From the NCBI RefSeq assembly GCF_001263355.1, contig NZ_LGYO01000007.1, forward strand, positions 164,120-228,119: a stretch of DNA of 64,000 bases. Reading direction: 5' to 3'. Below are positions 42,949 through 50,742 of the stretch, one piece after another. The notes below the pieces were generated by a model. That model was not told where the DNA came from and ran no database searches. It worked only from the letters and a program-made list of their open reading frames with translations. Each line of letters starts with the position of its first letter. Position 1 is the stretch's first letter. This DNA comes from Acetobacterium bakii (GTDB taxonomy: Bacteria; Bacillota; Clostridia; Eubacteriales; Eubacteriaceae). The position numbers and the translations under genes are program-made.

Positions 42949-44151
42949 CTACTCATCACAATCGATAAGCTCATCTTCTTCAGGTATATAATAATAGTGA
43001 TCAACAATAATAACTGAGTGGTAGGTATAATCAATCCTGTATATCTCTTCCGAAATAGACTTTTTCAGATCATCATCGCTCCAGTTAATATCAAACGGAA
43101 CCACAATATCGAAGATCAGATTTGAGTAGTTTTTACCCCAAACCACCCGAAAATCATGCATCCTGATATCCGGCGAAATTTTCTCAATCAAACCCTCAAC
43201 ATTATCTTTTAAATCATTGGTTCTCCCATCATTGGTGACTACCGGGTCAAGATGAATAACCAAATGAATTCCCAAATCCTTTAGAAAATCCCGTTCAATC
43301 GTGTCGATGATTTCATGGCTTACTATAATATTCTGCTCCGCCGGTACTTCGCAATGCACCGATGCAAAAAATTTAGTGGCACCGTAACTATGAATATTCA
43401 GATCATGAAGACCAATGATATTATCATAACTCAGTATTTTCTTATATATGGTATCTACCATTTCCTTTGTGGGCGCAGTTCCAAGTATGGGATTAGCGGT
43501 ATCTATAACCAATCTTATGCCGCTTATAATAATAAACAGGGCCACGACGACACCCATATACCCATCCAGATTAAAACCGGTTAAATACGTGATGATGGCG
43601 GCAATAAGTACCGCCGATGTCGCCAGAATATCATTTCGGCTGTCAATGGAAGTTGCCAAAAGACTAACCGAGTCAATAATTTTACCAATTTTTTGATAAA
43701 AAACGTATTGCCAGCATTTGATTAAAATAGCCATAATGAGAACGAACAACGAAATCATACTGAACTCCGGCATTTGCGGATGCATGATTTTATCGATGGA
43801 ATTCAGGATCAACTGCAGCCCTAAAAAAAGGACAATGAAGGATACAATTAATCCGGAAATATACTCAATGCGTTCGTGACCATAGGGGTGCTCTGCATCT
43901 GCTGGCTTCCCGGCAATTTTAAAACCTACCAGAGTCACAATGGATGACCCGAAATCCGAGAGGTTATTAACCGCATCTGCTGTAATAGAGATACTATTGG
44001 AAAGAAAACCAACCGTTATTTTAGACAAAAAAAGCACTAAATTCGACGCAATCCCAAAGATGCTCGCTAATTTACCATAGCTCTCCCGAACTTGGGGATT
44101 TGCTGTCTTTTCGTAATTTTTCACGAATATTTTTATTAATCTATTTATCAA
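42949..44151 (-). CDS. Cation diffusion facilitator family transporter, probably manganese type
   Basis: 400 residues. Six membrane segments in the first 230 residues and a long cytoplasmic C-terminal domain. The membrane metal site reads NNLSD in TM2 (ITADAVNNLSDFG) and DSRND in TM5 (SIDSRNDIL). An Asn/Asp-xxx-Asp pattern in place of the His-containing zinc site points to manganese efflux, from knowledge of the CDF subgroups. The C-terminal domain has the usual ferredoxin-like strands (HDLNIHSYG, FASVHCEVP) and is about 90 residues longer than minimal members. No neighbour on its strand is coupled to it. Confidence 0.85.
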   Translation of the reverse strand: MINRLIKIFVKNYEKTANPQVRESYGKLASIFGIASNLVLFLSKITVGFLSNSISITADAVNNLSDFGSSIVTLVGFKIAGKPADAEHPYGHERIEYISGLIVSFIVLFLGLQLILNSIDKIMHPQMPEFSMISLFVLIMAILIKCWQYVFYQKIGKIIDSVSLLATSIDSRNDILATSAVLIAAIITYLTGFNLDGYMGVVVALFIIISGIRLVIDTANPILGTAPTKEMVDTIYKKILSYDNIIGLHDLNIHSYGATKFFASVHCEVPAEQNIIVSHEIIDTIERDFLKDLGIHLVIHLDPVVTNDGRTNDLKDNVEGLIEKISPDIRMHDFRVVWGKNYSNLIFDIVVPFDINWSDDDLKKSISEEIYRIDYTYHSVIIVDHYYYIPEEDELIDCDE

Positions 44152-44379
44152 AGTTGAACCTGCTTTCCTATAAAAATAAATGGGTAATACATTTAATCAT
44201 AAGTGTAACCCATAATACCCTGAATTTCAATGCTGTGCAAAAATCAAGAGATATAAATCTGTTTGGAAATTCGAGAATGATACCAGGACAGCCCAAAACT
44301 CCCCCGACCAGTATTAAATTATTCCGTCTGATTATATCGACTCATGATTCGATAATTACGACTTTAGCCTATGCTCAAC

Positions 44380-44393
44380 CACTTGATCAAGTG
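44380..44393 (+). repeat. TTGATCAA palindrome, copy 4
   Basis: CACTTGATCAAGTG is a perfect 14-bp palindrome, followed by GAGTGATTGAGTGGATCAAT. It is the core of the dispersed family without the long 5' part. Confidence 0.5.
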
Positions 44394-44467
44394 AGTGATT
44401 GAGTGGATCAATCTCCTTAAGATGATTTCGATTATATTTTCTGATTACGATTTCATCGATAGTTTCA

Positions 44468-44496
44468 TTGACGCACACATTGCCATATGATACCCT
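44468..44496 (+). promoter_or_regulatory. Probable promoter of the crcB operon
   Basis: -35 TTGACG (44468-44473) and a weak -10 TACCCT (44491-44496) are 17 bases apart. Predicted transcription would begin just before the fluoride riboswitch. Confidence 0.4.
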
Positions 44497-44511
44497 TAGA
44501 TTAAATTAACG

Positions 44512-44563
44512 ATGGTGATGGAGTTCACCCAAATTGCTACTTAGCTAATGACTCCTGCAGGCT
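44512..44563 (+). ncRNA. Fluoride riboswitch (crcB motif)
   Basis: GGTGATGGAGTTCACC begins the motif, followed by CCAAATTGCTACTTAGCTAA and TGACTCCTGCAGG. This fits the crcB-motif consensus: GGNGATGGNGTTCNCC, a small GCT/AGC hairpin, and a TGATGNCNCCTGC 3' part that forms the pseudoknot. It lies about 110 bases before two crcB genes, the expected context. Fluoride binding should turn on expression. Confidence 0.88.
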
Positions 44564-44575
44564 TAGTTTTTTTAT

Positions 44576-44618
44576 TCTGCAGATTTTTTATTGCCCAAAA
44601 GGCAGATTTTCTTTTTTT
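44576..44618 (+). terminator. Candidate riboswitch expression platform
   Basis: TCTGC (44576-44580) can pair with GCAGA (44602-44606), and inside this TGCC with GGCA, followed by a T-rich run (44607-44618). It may act as the terminator that the fluoride-bound riboswitch prevents. The stem is short. Confidence 0.4.
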
Positions 44619-44673
44619 ACAACAGTTTGAAAAACTTCGCGACTAAATTTTATCATTTGAGTAGGAGGACTTT

Positions 44674-45105
44674 ATGCGAAAGTATTATTTCATTGCGGCC
44701 GGAGGAGCTATTGGCGCTCTGTTACGGTATGAATTAAAAGCATCTTCAGCTATTTTTGAAACATCGAGTTCATTATTAAGTTTATCTTTTAATATACTGC
44801 TTATCAACTTATTCGGTTGTTTGCTCTTAGGTATTTTAAACGCCGTTTTTTCCAAAACCGATCGTATCAATAATGATCTGAAATTAGGGGTTACTGCTGG
44901 CTTTGTGGGGGCTTTTACAACGTTTTCCACCTTTTGCAAAGAAAGCCTGAGCATTCTTGATGCCGGCTTGATCAGTACTTTTTTCTATTATATTGCAGCG
45001 TCTATTATTTTCGGTGTCGCCGCTGTTTACCTTGGTCATCAAATCGGTCATCGTGTTATTCACCCGCTTGGAAAAAAGATTGTTTCTCAGTTTAGCTATA
45101 ACTAG
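44674..45105 (+). CDS. crcB: Fluoride efflux channel CrcB/Fluc, first subunit
   Basis: 143 residues, four membrane segments. Small fluoride channel half. Family motifs: AAGGAIGALLRYELK at the N-terminus, NLFGCLLLGIL in TM2 and GFVGAFTTFSTFCKE (the TFSTF phenylalanine/threonine track) in TM3. Preceded by GTAGGAGGAC. It is encoded as a pair with the next gene under the fluoride riboswitch; paired crcB genes usually form a heterodimeric dual-topology channel. The C-terminal tail is slightly longer than usual. Confidence 0.93.
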   Translation: MRKYYFIAAGGAIGALLRYELKASSAIFETSSSLLSLSFNILLINLFGCLLLGILNAVFSKTDRINNDLKLGVTAGFVGAFTTFSTFCKESLSILDAGLISTFFYYIAASIIFGVAAVYLGHQIGHRVIHPLGKKIVSQFSYN

Positions 45106-45123
45106 AATTAGGAATCTTATATT

Positions 45124-45483
45124 ATGGAAACTTTATGTGTCGTTCTAGGGGGTGCATTGGGAAGCACCACACGATTCTTTCTCGGAAAAAGATTTGCGTC
45201 GCGATATCACCATGTCCCCATTGGTACTTTTATCCTTAATGTATCTGGAGCATTCCTTTTAGGTTTCGTAACTGGATCTGATATTTCACAACTGCTATAT
45301 GGATTGTTTGCCGAGGGATTTCTAGGTGCTTATACCACCTTTTCAACTTTTATGTATGAGGATTTTGTGCTTTTACAAAACAATCGAATTTTAAGTGCCC
45401 TCATTTATATTGTTGCAACACTTATATTTGGTCTTGCTGCTTTTACCTGTGGCAACTTTGTTTCAATTTTAATAATCCATTAA
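45124..45483 (+). CDS. crcB: Fluoride efflux channel CrcB/Fluc, second subunit
   Basis: 119 residues, four membrane segments. Motifs GGALGSTTRFFLGKRF, PIGTFILNVSGAFLLGF (with the conserved Asn) and GFLGAYTTFSTFMYED. It lies 18 bases after the first crcB gene. It is expected to complete the antiparallel channel. Confidence 0.93.
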   Translation: METLCVVLGGALGSTTRFFLGKRFASRYHHVPIGTFILNVSGAFLLGFVTGSDISQLLYGLFAEGFLGAYTTFSTFMYEDFVLLQNNRILSALIYIVATLIFGLAAFTCGNFVSILIIH

Positions 45484-45600
45484 ATCCAGAATTCCGGAAT
45501 GATTCTCCGGGTTTTGAAAAATATAAAGATCCTCAACATCAGCCACCATCCTGACGCTCCATAATAACCACGCTGACGAAAACCAATCCTTATCCACTTC

Positions 45601-45660
45601 GATTCAAGCACTTTAAAATTCTTTTAAATGCTTGTCAATTCATTGATCAACCGATTGAAC
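45601..45660 (+). repeat. TTGATCAA-family repeat, copy 5
   Basis: GATTCAAGCACTTTAAAATT is followed by CTTGTCAATTCATTGATCAA and CCGATTGAAC. The first 15 bases match the copy at 46488 at 14 positions, and the 3' part matches the QPVDQ-coding motif (TTGATCAACCGATTG versus TTGATCAACTGGTTG). Confidence 0.65.
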
Positions 45661-45662
45661 CA

Positions 45663-45704
45663 AAAGCTTCTTAAACCCCTTAATACAGGCGTTTAAGAAG
45701 CTTT
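45663..45704. terminator. Hairpin downstream of the hsdM remnant
   Basis: AAAGCTTCTTAAAC (45663-45676) pairs exactly with GTTTAAGAAGCTTT (45691-45704), 14 bp. It follows the stop of the decayed gene on the minus strand but lacks a T-run. Confidence 0.5.
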
Positions 45705-45713
45705 AAATATAGT

Positions 45714-46292
45714 TTAAAAAGCTTTCAATTCTTTCACCACATTGGGATCAGTTTCACATTCCATAACAGCCGCATCATAATATAAGCTATTGATCTCTCG
45801 TTCAAGCTTTCTGGTACTCCATTCTAAGTTGGATATTTTATCGGGATGTAAATCGGCATTAGGCGTGGTAAACTCCTGAATGACAATATACAACAGTTTT
45901 TTTCTGCCAGGGTTGCAATGTGATTATCAAATTTGAATTTTTCGATGATATTGCGAACATTCTCCGAAAATCCATTGAGATATGATCTGAAATTGGCTTC
46001 GATCCCGTCCGGATCATTCAACAATTTTTCAAAATCAAAGGGACTGGTATTATAAAAGGAATAACCGGCTTCTCGGGAAAGAAAGGTATCTTTCGTGGCC
46101 AGCTTTCCCACTTTTTCATTCTTTTTGAGCACTGCTGCTTTAGTCGCTGCCAGGATACAGTCAAATCGACGGATCACCGTGAGTGGCAAAATCACTTCCC
46201 CCGTATTCATGGGGCTTATAGACGCCGGTCAGTTTATCAGCAATTGCCCATATCAGACTCGCTTTTTCGTTAATATTAGCACTGATGCTCAT
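45714..46292 (-). pseudogene. hsdM: Decayed type I restriction-modification gene: HsdM N-terminus joined to a YhcG/DUF1016-like piece
   Basis: Starting from an ATG at 46292 with AAGAGGGAGACGAC before it, the minus strand reads MSISANINEKASLIWAIADK and then LTGVYKPHEYG, the start of HsdM. A one-base change in the G run near 46200 shifts the frame, after which GEVILPLTVIRRFDCIL, GYSFYNTSPFDFEKLL and NGFSENVRNIIEKFKFDNHI continue the HsdM N-terminal domain. A second shift near 45900 (in an A run) restores LAEK then LLYIVIQEFTTPNADLHPDK. The last part, EWSTRKLEREINSLYYD, resembles DUF1016/YhcG nuclease proteins instead of HsdM, and the frame ends at a TAA at 45714. No methylase catalytic domain, hsdS or hsdR is present, so this is a scar of a restriction locus. 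Confidence 0.8.
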
Positions 46293-46339
46293 TTAGTCGT
46301 CTCCCTCTTGAATCTTATGTCAATTATGCTTTCGGCCAT
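46289..46339 (-). CDS. Possible 16-residue leader peptide before the hsdM remnant
   Basis: ATG at 46339, preceded by AGAGGAAAACAC, reads MAESIIDIRFKRETTK and stops at a TGA that overlaps the ATG of the hsdM remnant. The layout is that of a translationally coupled leader or the end product of a deletion. Weak evidence. Confidence 0.3.
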   Translation of the reverse strand: MAESIIDIRFKRETTK

Positions 46340-46487
46340 GTGTTTTCCTCTTTTCGCTGTTATTGTTAGGCCAATTCTATCATACTATCGGCATCTACTT
46401 CAACTTACATTATAAACACCTTTTTCTGTTTATCGATTCCTTTCAATAACTAACATTCACTTTTTAAAAGCACTCATCAGATGCTTC

Positions 46488-46545
46488 GATTCAACCACTT
46501 TAAACTACATTTCTTGTCAAGCGATTGATCAACCAGTTGACAAGA
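46488..46545 (+). repeat. TTGATCAA-family repeat, copy 6
   Basis: GATTCAACCACTTTAAACTA then TTTCTTGTCAAGCGATTGAT and CAACCAGTTGACAAGA. A 9-bp inverted repeat TCTTGTCAA / TTGACAAGA frames the TTGATCAA core. This is the most complete copy. Confidence 0.7.
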
Positions 46546-46580
46546 TAATAATTACAAACCTTTCTATTATGCCATCTATT

Positions 46581-46630
46581 GCTTTTAAGCGCTTTAAAAA
46601 ACAATCAATTCCTTGTCAATCAATTGATCG
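46581..46630 (+). repeat. TTGATCAA-family repeat, copy 7 (degenerate)
   Basis: GCTTTTAAGCGCTTTAAAAA, then CAATTCCTTGTCAATCAATT and GATCG. The order TTTAAA, TTGTCAA, TTGATC is kept. Confidence 0.5.
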
Positions 46631-46865
46631 ATACCCTGGCATCGAAGGCCAACTAATTGCAAACTTTTTTATGCAAAGATAACCTGGTGTCCTCTCCTAT
46701 TAATCATTCTTTAAAGCCTTGTTTATTATATCCATATAATTTTTCTGCTATTTATTTTCAATTACCTATCCAAGTTACATGGCTCACTTTTTTTTTTATA
46801 AGCACTTCGTACAAGTGCGAAAATCTGCAACGAGTAAATTAAAGGGAAAACTCCAAAACCGTATA

Positions 46866-46886
46866 AAAAAAACAGCCTCAAGGCTG
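46866..46886 (-). terminator. Terminator of the tRNA-Ser gene
   Basis: On the minus strand CAGCC-TTGA-GGCTG (46886-46873) is followed by eight T, about 20 bases past the tRNA 3' end. Confidence 0.85.
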
Positions 46887-46905
46887 CTATTATGCGGTTT
46901 TATTA

Positions 46906-46996
46906 TGGCGGAGAGAGAGGGATTCGAACCCTCGGTACACTTACGTGTACACACGCTTTCCAGGCGTGCTCCTTCAACCAGCTCAGACATCTCTCC
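46906..46996 (-). tRNA. tRNA-Ser (anticodon GGA)
   Basis: The minus strand folds as a class II tRNA. The acceptor stem GGAGAGA pairs with TCTCTCC, followed by discriminator G and encoded CCA. The anticodon arm GCACGCCTGGAAAGCGTGT-like region presents GGA in the loop CTGGAAA, a long variable arm (GTACACGTAAGTGTAC) is present, and the T arm has GGGTTCGAATCCC. A consensus promoter lies at 47038-47066. Confidence 0.96.
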
Positions 46997-47037
46997 AAGG
47001 TTGTTTCGTTAAACTTTTTATTTTTACATGCTCAATG

Positions 47038-47066
47038 ATTATACGGTATTCTGATTTAAAAGTCAA
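47038..47066 (-). promoter_or_regulatory. Promoter of tRNA-Ser
   Basis: On the minus strand, -35 TTGACT (47066-47061), 17-base spacer, -10 TATAAT (47043-47038), about 40 bases before the tRNA 5' end. Confidence 0.75.
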
Positions 47067-47148
47067 TGCTTTCTTTGCCATTGAAAATTCGCAAAAATTC
47101 CACTCAATTTATTTTCGTAAATACAATTCCATTTCTATTTTTCGAAAA

Positions 47149-47194
47149 CCACAAAATATAGTTTATTATTGACAATTATAACTATATATAGTAT
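47149..47194. promoter_or_regulatory. Pair of NrdR boxes upstream of nrdD
   Basis: CCACAAAATATAGTTT (47149-47164) and TAACTATATATAGTAT (47179-47194) match the NrdR-box consensus with cores CAAAATATAG and CTATATATAG. They are exactly 30 bp apart, about three helical turns, the usual spacing for cooperative NrdR binding. NrdR represses ribonucleotide reductase genes when dATP is high. Confidence 0.82.
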
Positions 47195-47197
47195 TAT
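47169..47197 (+). promoter_or_regulatory. Promoter of nrdDG
   Basis: -35 TTGACA (47169-47174) and -10 TATTAT (47192-47197) with a 17-base spacer. The second NrdR box covers the spacer and the edge of the -10, so bound NrdR would block polymerase. Confidence 0.75.
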
Positions 47198-47263
47198 TGT
47201 GCTTGCCACTTTAAGCTTTATCCCTTTGGGAATCGCTAATAATATTTGAAAGAAAAGAGCACT

Positions 47264-49609
47264 ATGATAGAAAAAATCGTTAAACGCAATGGACAGGAAG
47301 TCCCTTTCAATCTTCAGAAGATCAGTACTGCGATCTATAAAGCCAATATCAATGTAACCGGAGATTCGATGATCGACCGGGATCTTCAGACTTTAACCGA
47401 CCAGGTCATTTCCCAGCTTGAACCGTTGGGAATCCCCACCGTGGAACAGATTCAGGATCTTGTTGAAGAAACCCTGATCTCCGCCAATTATGCCAAGACG
47501 GCTAAGGCCTATATCCTTTACCGGGCGGAACACGCCAAAACCCGCCAAGCCGAAGGTGACCTGATGAACATTTACAAGGAACTGACCTTTCGCTATGCCG
47601 AAGATGCGGATCTTAAACGGGAAAATGCCAACATTGACGCCGACAGCGCCATGGGAACCATGCTGAAATACGGATCCGAAAGCTCTAAATATTTTGTCGA
47701 CAATTATATTCTACCCAAGGAAATTGCCCAGGCTCACACCTCTGGCGATATCCATATCCATGACAAAGACTTCTATATGCTCACCGAAACCTGCTGCCAG
47801 ATTGATTTGCTCAAACTTTTTCAAGGCGGCTTCTCCACCGGTCACGGTTTTTTAAGAGAACCCAACGATATCCGGAGCTACTCTTCCCTTGGGTGTATTG
47901 CCATTCAGGCTAACCAAAATGAAATGCATGGTGGCCAGAGTGTGCCTAATTTTGATTATTCCATGGCTCCTGGCGTGGCCAAGACCTTTCGCAAGCTTTA
48001 TTATAAGGCCCTGACTGACTACCTTCAGATTCGTTTTAATCTGGATTTGGCTATTGTCGCACCAATTATTCCGCTAATCAGGAATACGCTCAACGACGAA
48101 GTCATACTGGGGCATAAAACATCCCTCGGCAAGGCCCTTTCGCTTTGGTTTTTAAACAATCCGATTTTGGCAAATCAGGAACCCATCACTGCCGGGGATG
48201 CTCTTAAAGCCAATGCCTTCGCCTATGAAACGGCTATGAAGGAAACTGAAAAAGCAACCTACCAGGCCATGGAGGCCTTGATCCATAACCTTAACACCAT
48301 GAATTCCCGGGCGGGTGCCCAGGTGCCTTTCAGTTCCATCAATTACGGCACAGATACCTCTGCCGAAGGCCGGATGGTTGTTAAAAGCATTCTTCACGCC
48401 ACCGATGCGGGTTTGGGAAATGGTGAAACGCCCATCTTTCCGGTTCAGATATTCAAGGTGAAGGAGGGTATCAATTTTAATGCTGATGATCCCAACTATG
48501 ATCTTTTTAAATTGGCGCTGAAAACCTCTGCCAAACGTTTATTTCCAAATTTCAGCTTTATTGATGCCCCTTTTAATCTTAAGTATTACAAGGAAGGGGA
48601 TTACAACACCGAAGTTGCCTATATGGGTTGTCGAACCCGGGTAATGGGGAACCATTACGACCAAAACCAGGAGGTCACCTGCGGTCGGGGTAACCTGAGC
48701 TTCACCTCGATAAACCTTCCCCGGATTGCTTTGGAAGCAGACAAGGATTTGGCAAAATTTTATGCCATTCTCGATGTACGCATTAAGCTTGTCGTGGAAC
48801 AACTGCTCCATCGCTTTAAAATTCAGTCCAATAAAAAAGGCCGAAACTACCCGTTTCTGATGGGACAGGGGGTCTGGATTGACTCTGACAAACTGGGTCG
48901 CGACGCCAGCCTCGATGAGGTGCTTAAACACGGCACTCTGAGCATGGGTTTTATCGGTCTTGCGGAAACCCTCAAAGCCCTTACCGGCAAACACCATGGC
49001 GAGAGTCCCGCAAGCCAGGAACTGGGATTGGCTATTCTCGGCCATATGCGCCGCCGGATGGATGAGGAATCCCTCAAAACCGGACTTAACTTCACGCTGC
49101 TGGCAACCCCGGCGGAGGGTCTCAGCGGCCGTTTTGTGGCCATTGACCAAAAACGTTTTGGCTCTGTCCCCGGCGTCACGGACCGCGAATTCTATACCAA
49201 CTCTTTCCATATTCCAGTTTATTACCCCATTAAGGCCTATAAAAAAATAAGTCTGGAAGCGCCTTACCACGAATTGACCAATGCCGGGCACATCAGCTAT
49301 GTAGAACTGGATGGCGATACCACCGCCAATCCCGATGCCTTTGAAAAAATCATCCGATACATGAAAGAAGTTGGCATGGGCTATGGATCGATTAACCATC
49401 CGGTGGATCGGGATCCGGTTTGCGGCTACAATGGCATTATCGGCAGCGACTGTCCCCAATGCCACCGCACCGAAGCTGACGGTGAGCCAAGCTTTGAACG
49501 CATTCGCCGGATCTCCGGATATCTGGTTGGTACCATGGACCGCTGGAACAACGCCAAGCGGGCTGAAGAAAGGAGCCGCCTTAAACATGGGATTGCAATT
49601 ACGGATTAA
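47264..49609 (+). CDS. nrdD: Anaerobic ribonucleoside-triphosphate reductase
   Basis: About 781 residues. Class III, oxygen-sensitive enzyme that reduces NTPs to dNTPs with a glycyl radical. An N-terminal ATP cone (IEKIVKRNGQEVPFNLQKIS) senses ATP/dATP. The C-terminal zinc site has CGYNGIIGSDCPQC (about 719-733), and the radical Gly is in RRISGYLVG (near residue 752). I took the ATG at 47264; an upstream TTG at 47246 is in frame but less likely. The neighbouring nrdG encodes its activase. Regulation by NrdR is indicated by the boxes upstream. Length is typical. Confidence 0.95.
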   Translation: MIEKIVKRNGQEVPFNLQKISTAIYKANINVTGDSMIDRDLQTLTDQVISQLEPLGIPTVEQIQDLVEETLISANYAKTAKAYILYRAEHAKTRQAEGDLMNIYKELTFRYAEDADLKRENANIDADSAMGTMLKYGSESSKYFVDNYILPKEIAQAHTSGDIHIHDKDFYMLTETCCQIDLLKLFQGGFSTGHGFLREPNDIRSYSSLGCIAIQANQNEMHGGQSVPNFDYSMAPGVAKTFRKLYYKALTDYLQIRFNLDLAIVAPIIPLIRNTLNDEVILGHKTSLGKALSLWFLNNPILANQEPITAGDALKANAFAYETAMKETEKATYQAMEALIHNLNTMNSRAGAQVPFSSINYGTDTSAEGRMVVKSILHATDAGLGNGETPIFPVQIFKVKEGINFNADDPNYDLFKLALKTSAKRLFPNFSFIDAPFNLKYYKEGDYNTEVAYMGCRTRVMGNHYDQNQEVTCGRGNLSFTSINLPRIALEADKDLAKFYAILDVRIKLVVEQLLHRFKIQSNKKGRNYPFLMGQGVWIDSDKLGRDASLDEVLKHGTLSMGFIGLAETLKALTGKHHGESPASQELGLAILGHMRRRMDEESLKTGLNFTLLATPAEGLSGRFVAIDQKRFGSVPGVTDREFYTNSFHIPVYYPIKAYKKISLEAPYHELTNAGHISYVELDGDTTANPDAFEKIIRYMKEVGMGYGSINHPVDRDPVCGYNGIIGSDCPQCHRTEADGEPSFERIRRISGYLVGTMDRWNNAKRAEERSRLKHGIAITD

Positions 49610-50048
49610 TTCCATTCTCGAAGAATCCATTGTGGATGGCCCCGGCCTGCGCTATGTGATTTATACCCAGGGCTGTGATCATCACTGCCCTGCCTGCCAT
49701 AACCCCCAAACTCATGACAGGCAGGGTGGGATGCTGATGGACTGTGATGCGCTTTTGAGTCAGATCGCCGAAGACCCCCTACTCCAGGGGGTCACCTTCA
49801 GCGGCGGCGAGCCCTTTCTCCAGGCCGGTGTTCTGGCGGAGCTTGCGAAAAAGATTCACGCCCTGAAATTGGATGTGGTCACCTATACAGGCTACACCCT
49901 GGAGGCTCTACTGGATATAAACGATCCGGATATTACGGCACTTTTAACTGAAACCGACATTCTGATTGACGGGCCTTATGACCATTCACAGCGGGATCTT
50001 TCCCTTCAGTTTCGGGGCAGCCGCAACCAACGGATTATCTCACTGTAA
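49587..50048 (+). CDS. nrdG: Anaerobic ribonucleotide reductase activating protein (radical SAM)
   Basis: About 153 residues. Radical SAM activase that makes the glycyl radical on NrdD. The 4Fe-4S motif CDHHCPAC is at 30-37 (CxxxCxxC), followed by VTFSGGEPFLQ, the SAM-binding GGE motif. The ATG at 49587 has AGGAG ten bases upstream and lies within the end of nrdD (23-bp overlap). Confidence 0.93.
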   Translation: MGLQLRINSILEESIVDGPGLRYVIYTQGCDHHCPACHNPQTHDRQGGMLMDCDALLSQIAEDPLLQGVTFSGGEPFLQAGVLAELAKKIHALKLDVVTYTGYTLEALLDINDPDITALLTETDILIDGPYDHSQRDLSLQFRGSRNQRIISL

Positions 50049-50064
50049 TTTTTCTGGCAGCCGC

Positions 50065-50742
50065 TTATTCGACGACTTCCATGACTTCTTCCAGGGATCG
50101 TCTTGTTTTCGGTCGGTGCTCCCTGTTTTTATACCCAAAGGCAATCATGGTGGCCAGCCCGAAATGTTCGGGATCTAAGACCCCCTCCTCAATGAGAACT
50201 TTTTCGACTTTTTCCTTGTCGAAGCCCTCCATTGGGGTTGAATCAACTCCGAGCAGGGCGGCGGCCGTAAGCATGTTGGCCAGGGGAATGTAGGTCTGTT
50301 TACAGGACCAGTCGAAAAAGGCCCGGTCGTTTTCCAGCAATTTTAAATCATCTTCCTGAAAGCTTTTTAACTTATTTTTTCTGGCGGTTCTTAATTCATC
50401 AGTAAAATGCTGAATGTCATTCATCATATACTCTACATAGTCCGAGTCATATTTCATATCCTTTTGTTTTCTTGCCAGAATCAGCACAAAATGACTTGCC
50501 CCGTCAAGACTCACTTCTGCACCCCAGGAGTAGGGTTTTATTTTTTCTTTGATGTCTTTATTGTTGAGCAACACAAATTTCCATGGTTCCAGCCCCATAG
50601 AACTGGGTGAAAGCCTGGCCGCCTCCATAATGACCCTGAAATCCTCATCGGATACCTTCTTCGTGTTATCATAACCCTTACAGGTATACCGATTGTTAAA
50701 TGTATCCAGTATCAATTCTCTCATTTCCTGTTGATCTTTCAT
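50065..50742 (-). CDS. Nitroreductase family protein (FMN-dependent, NAD(P)H)
   Basis: About 225 residues. NfsB-like fold: NRYTCKGYDN at the N-terminus, ARLSPSSMGLEPWKFVLLNN (FMN-binding region), IPLANMLTAAALLGVDSTPMEGFDKEKVE and a C-terminal GYKNREHRPKTRRSLEEV. It reduces nitro compounds, quinones or similar acceptors; the physiological substrate is unknown. The ATG at 50742 follows AGGAG. The gene is convergent with nrdG, 16 bases between stops. Confidence 0.88.
   Translation of the reverse strand: MKDQQEMRELILDTFNNRYTCKGYDNTKKVSDEDFRVIMEAARLSPSSMGLEPWKFVLLNNKDIKEKIKPYSWGAEVSLDGASHFVLILARKQKDMKYDSDYVEYMMNDIQHFTDELRTARKNKLKSFQEDDLKLLENDRAFFDWSCKQTYIPLANMLTAAALLGVDSTPMEGFDKEKVEKVLIEEGVLDPEHFGLATMIAFGYKNREHRPKTRRSLEEVMEVVE

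Larger units (their letters stand above)
46340..46905. other. Gene-poor spacer between the hsdM remnant and tRNA-Ser
   Basis: AT-rich DNA holding two repeat copies (46488 and 46581) and the tRNA terminator. No protein gene was recognised. Confidence 0.5.

Noticed and set aside
44100..44402. 100-codon plus-strand frame near the CDF gene start
   Set aside because: Runs through the CDF promoter region and a repeat copy, with no start signal.
41771..46630. Integrative element with integrase at tRNA-Ser
   Set aside because: The repeat-rich stretch ends at a tRNA gene, but there is no integrase gene and I found no direct repeat of the tRNA 3' end, so a mobile element could not be delimited.
48539..49630. 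363-codon minus-strand frame opposite nrdD
   Set aside because: nrdD is complete and strongly conserved on the other strand; the antisense frame has no family resemblance.
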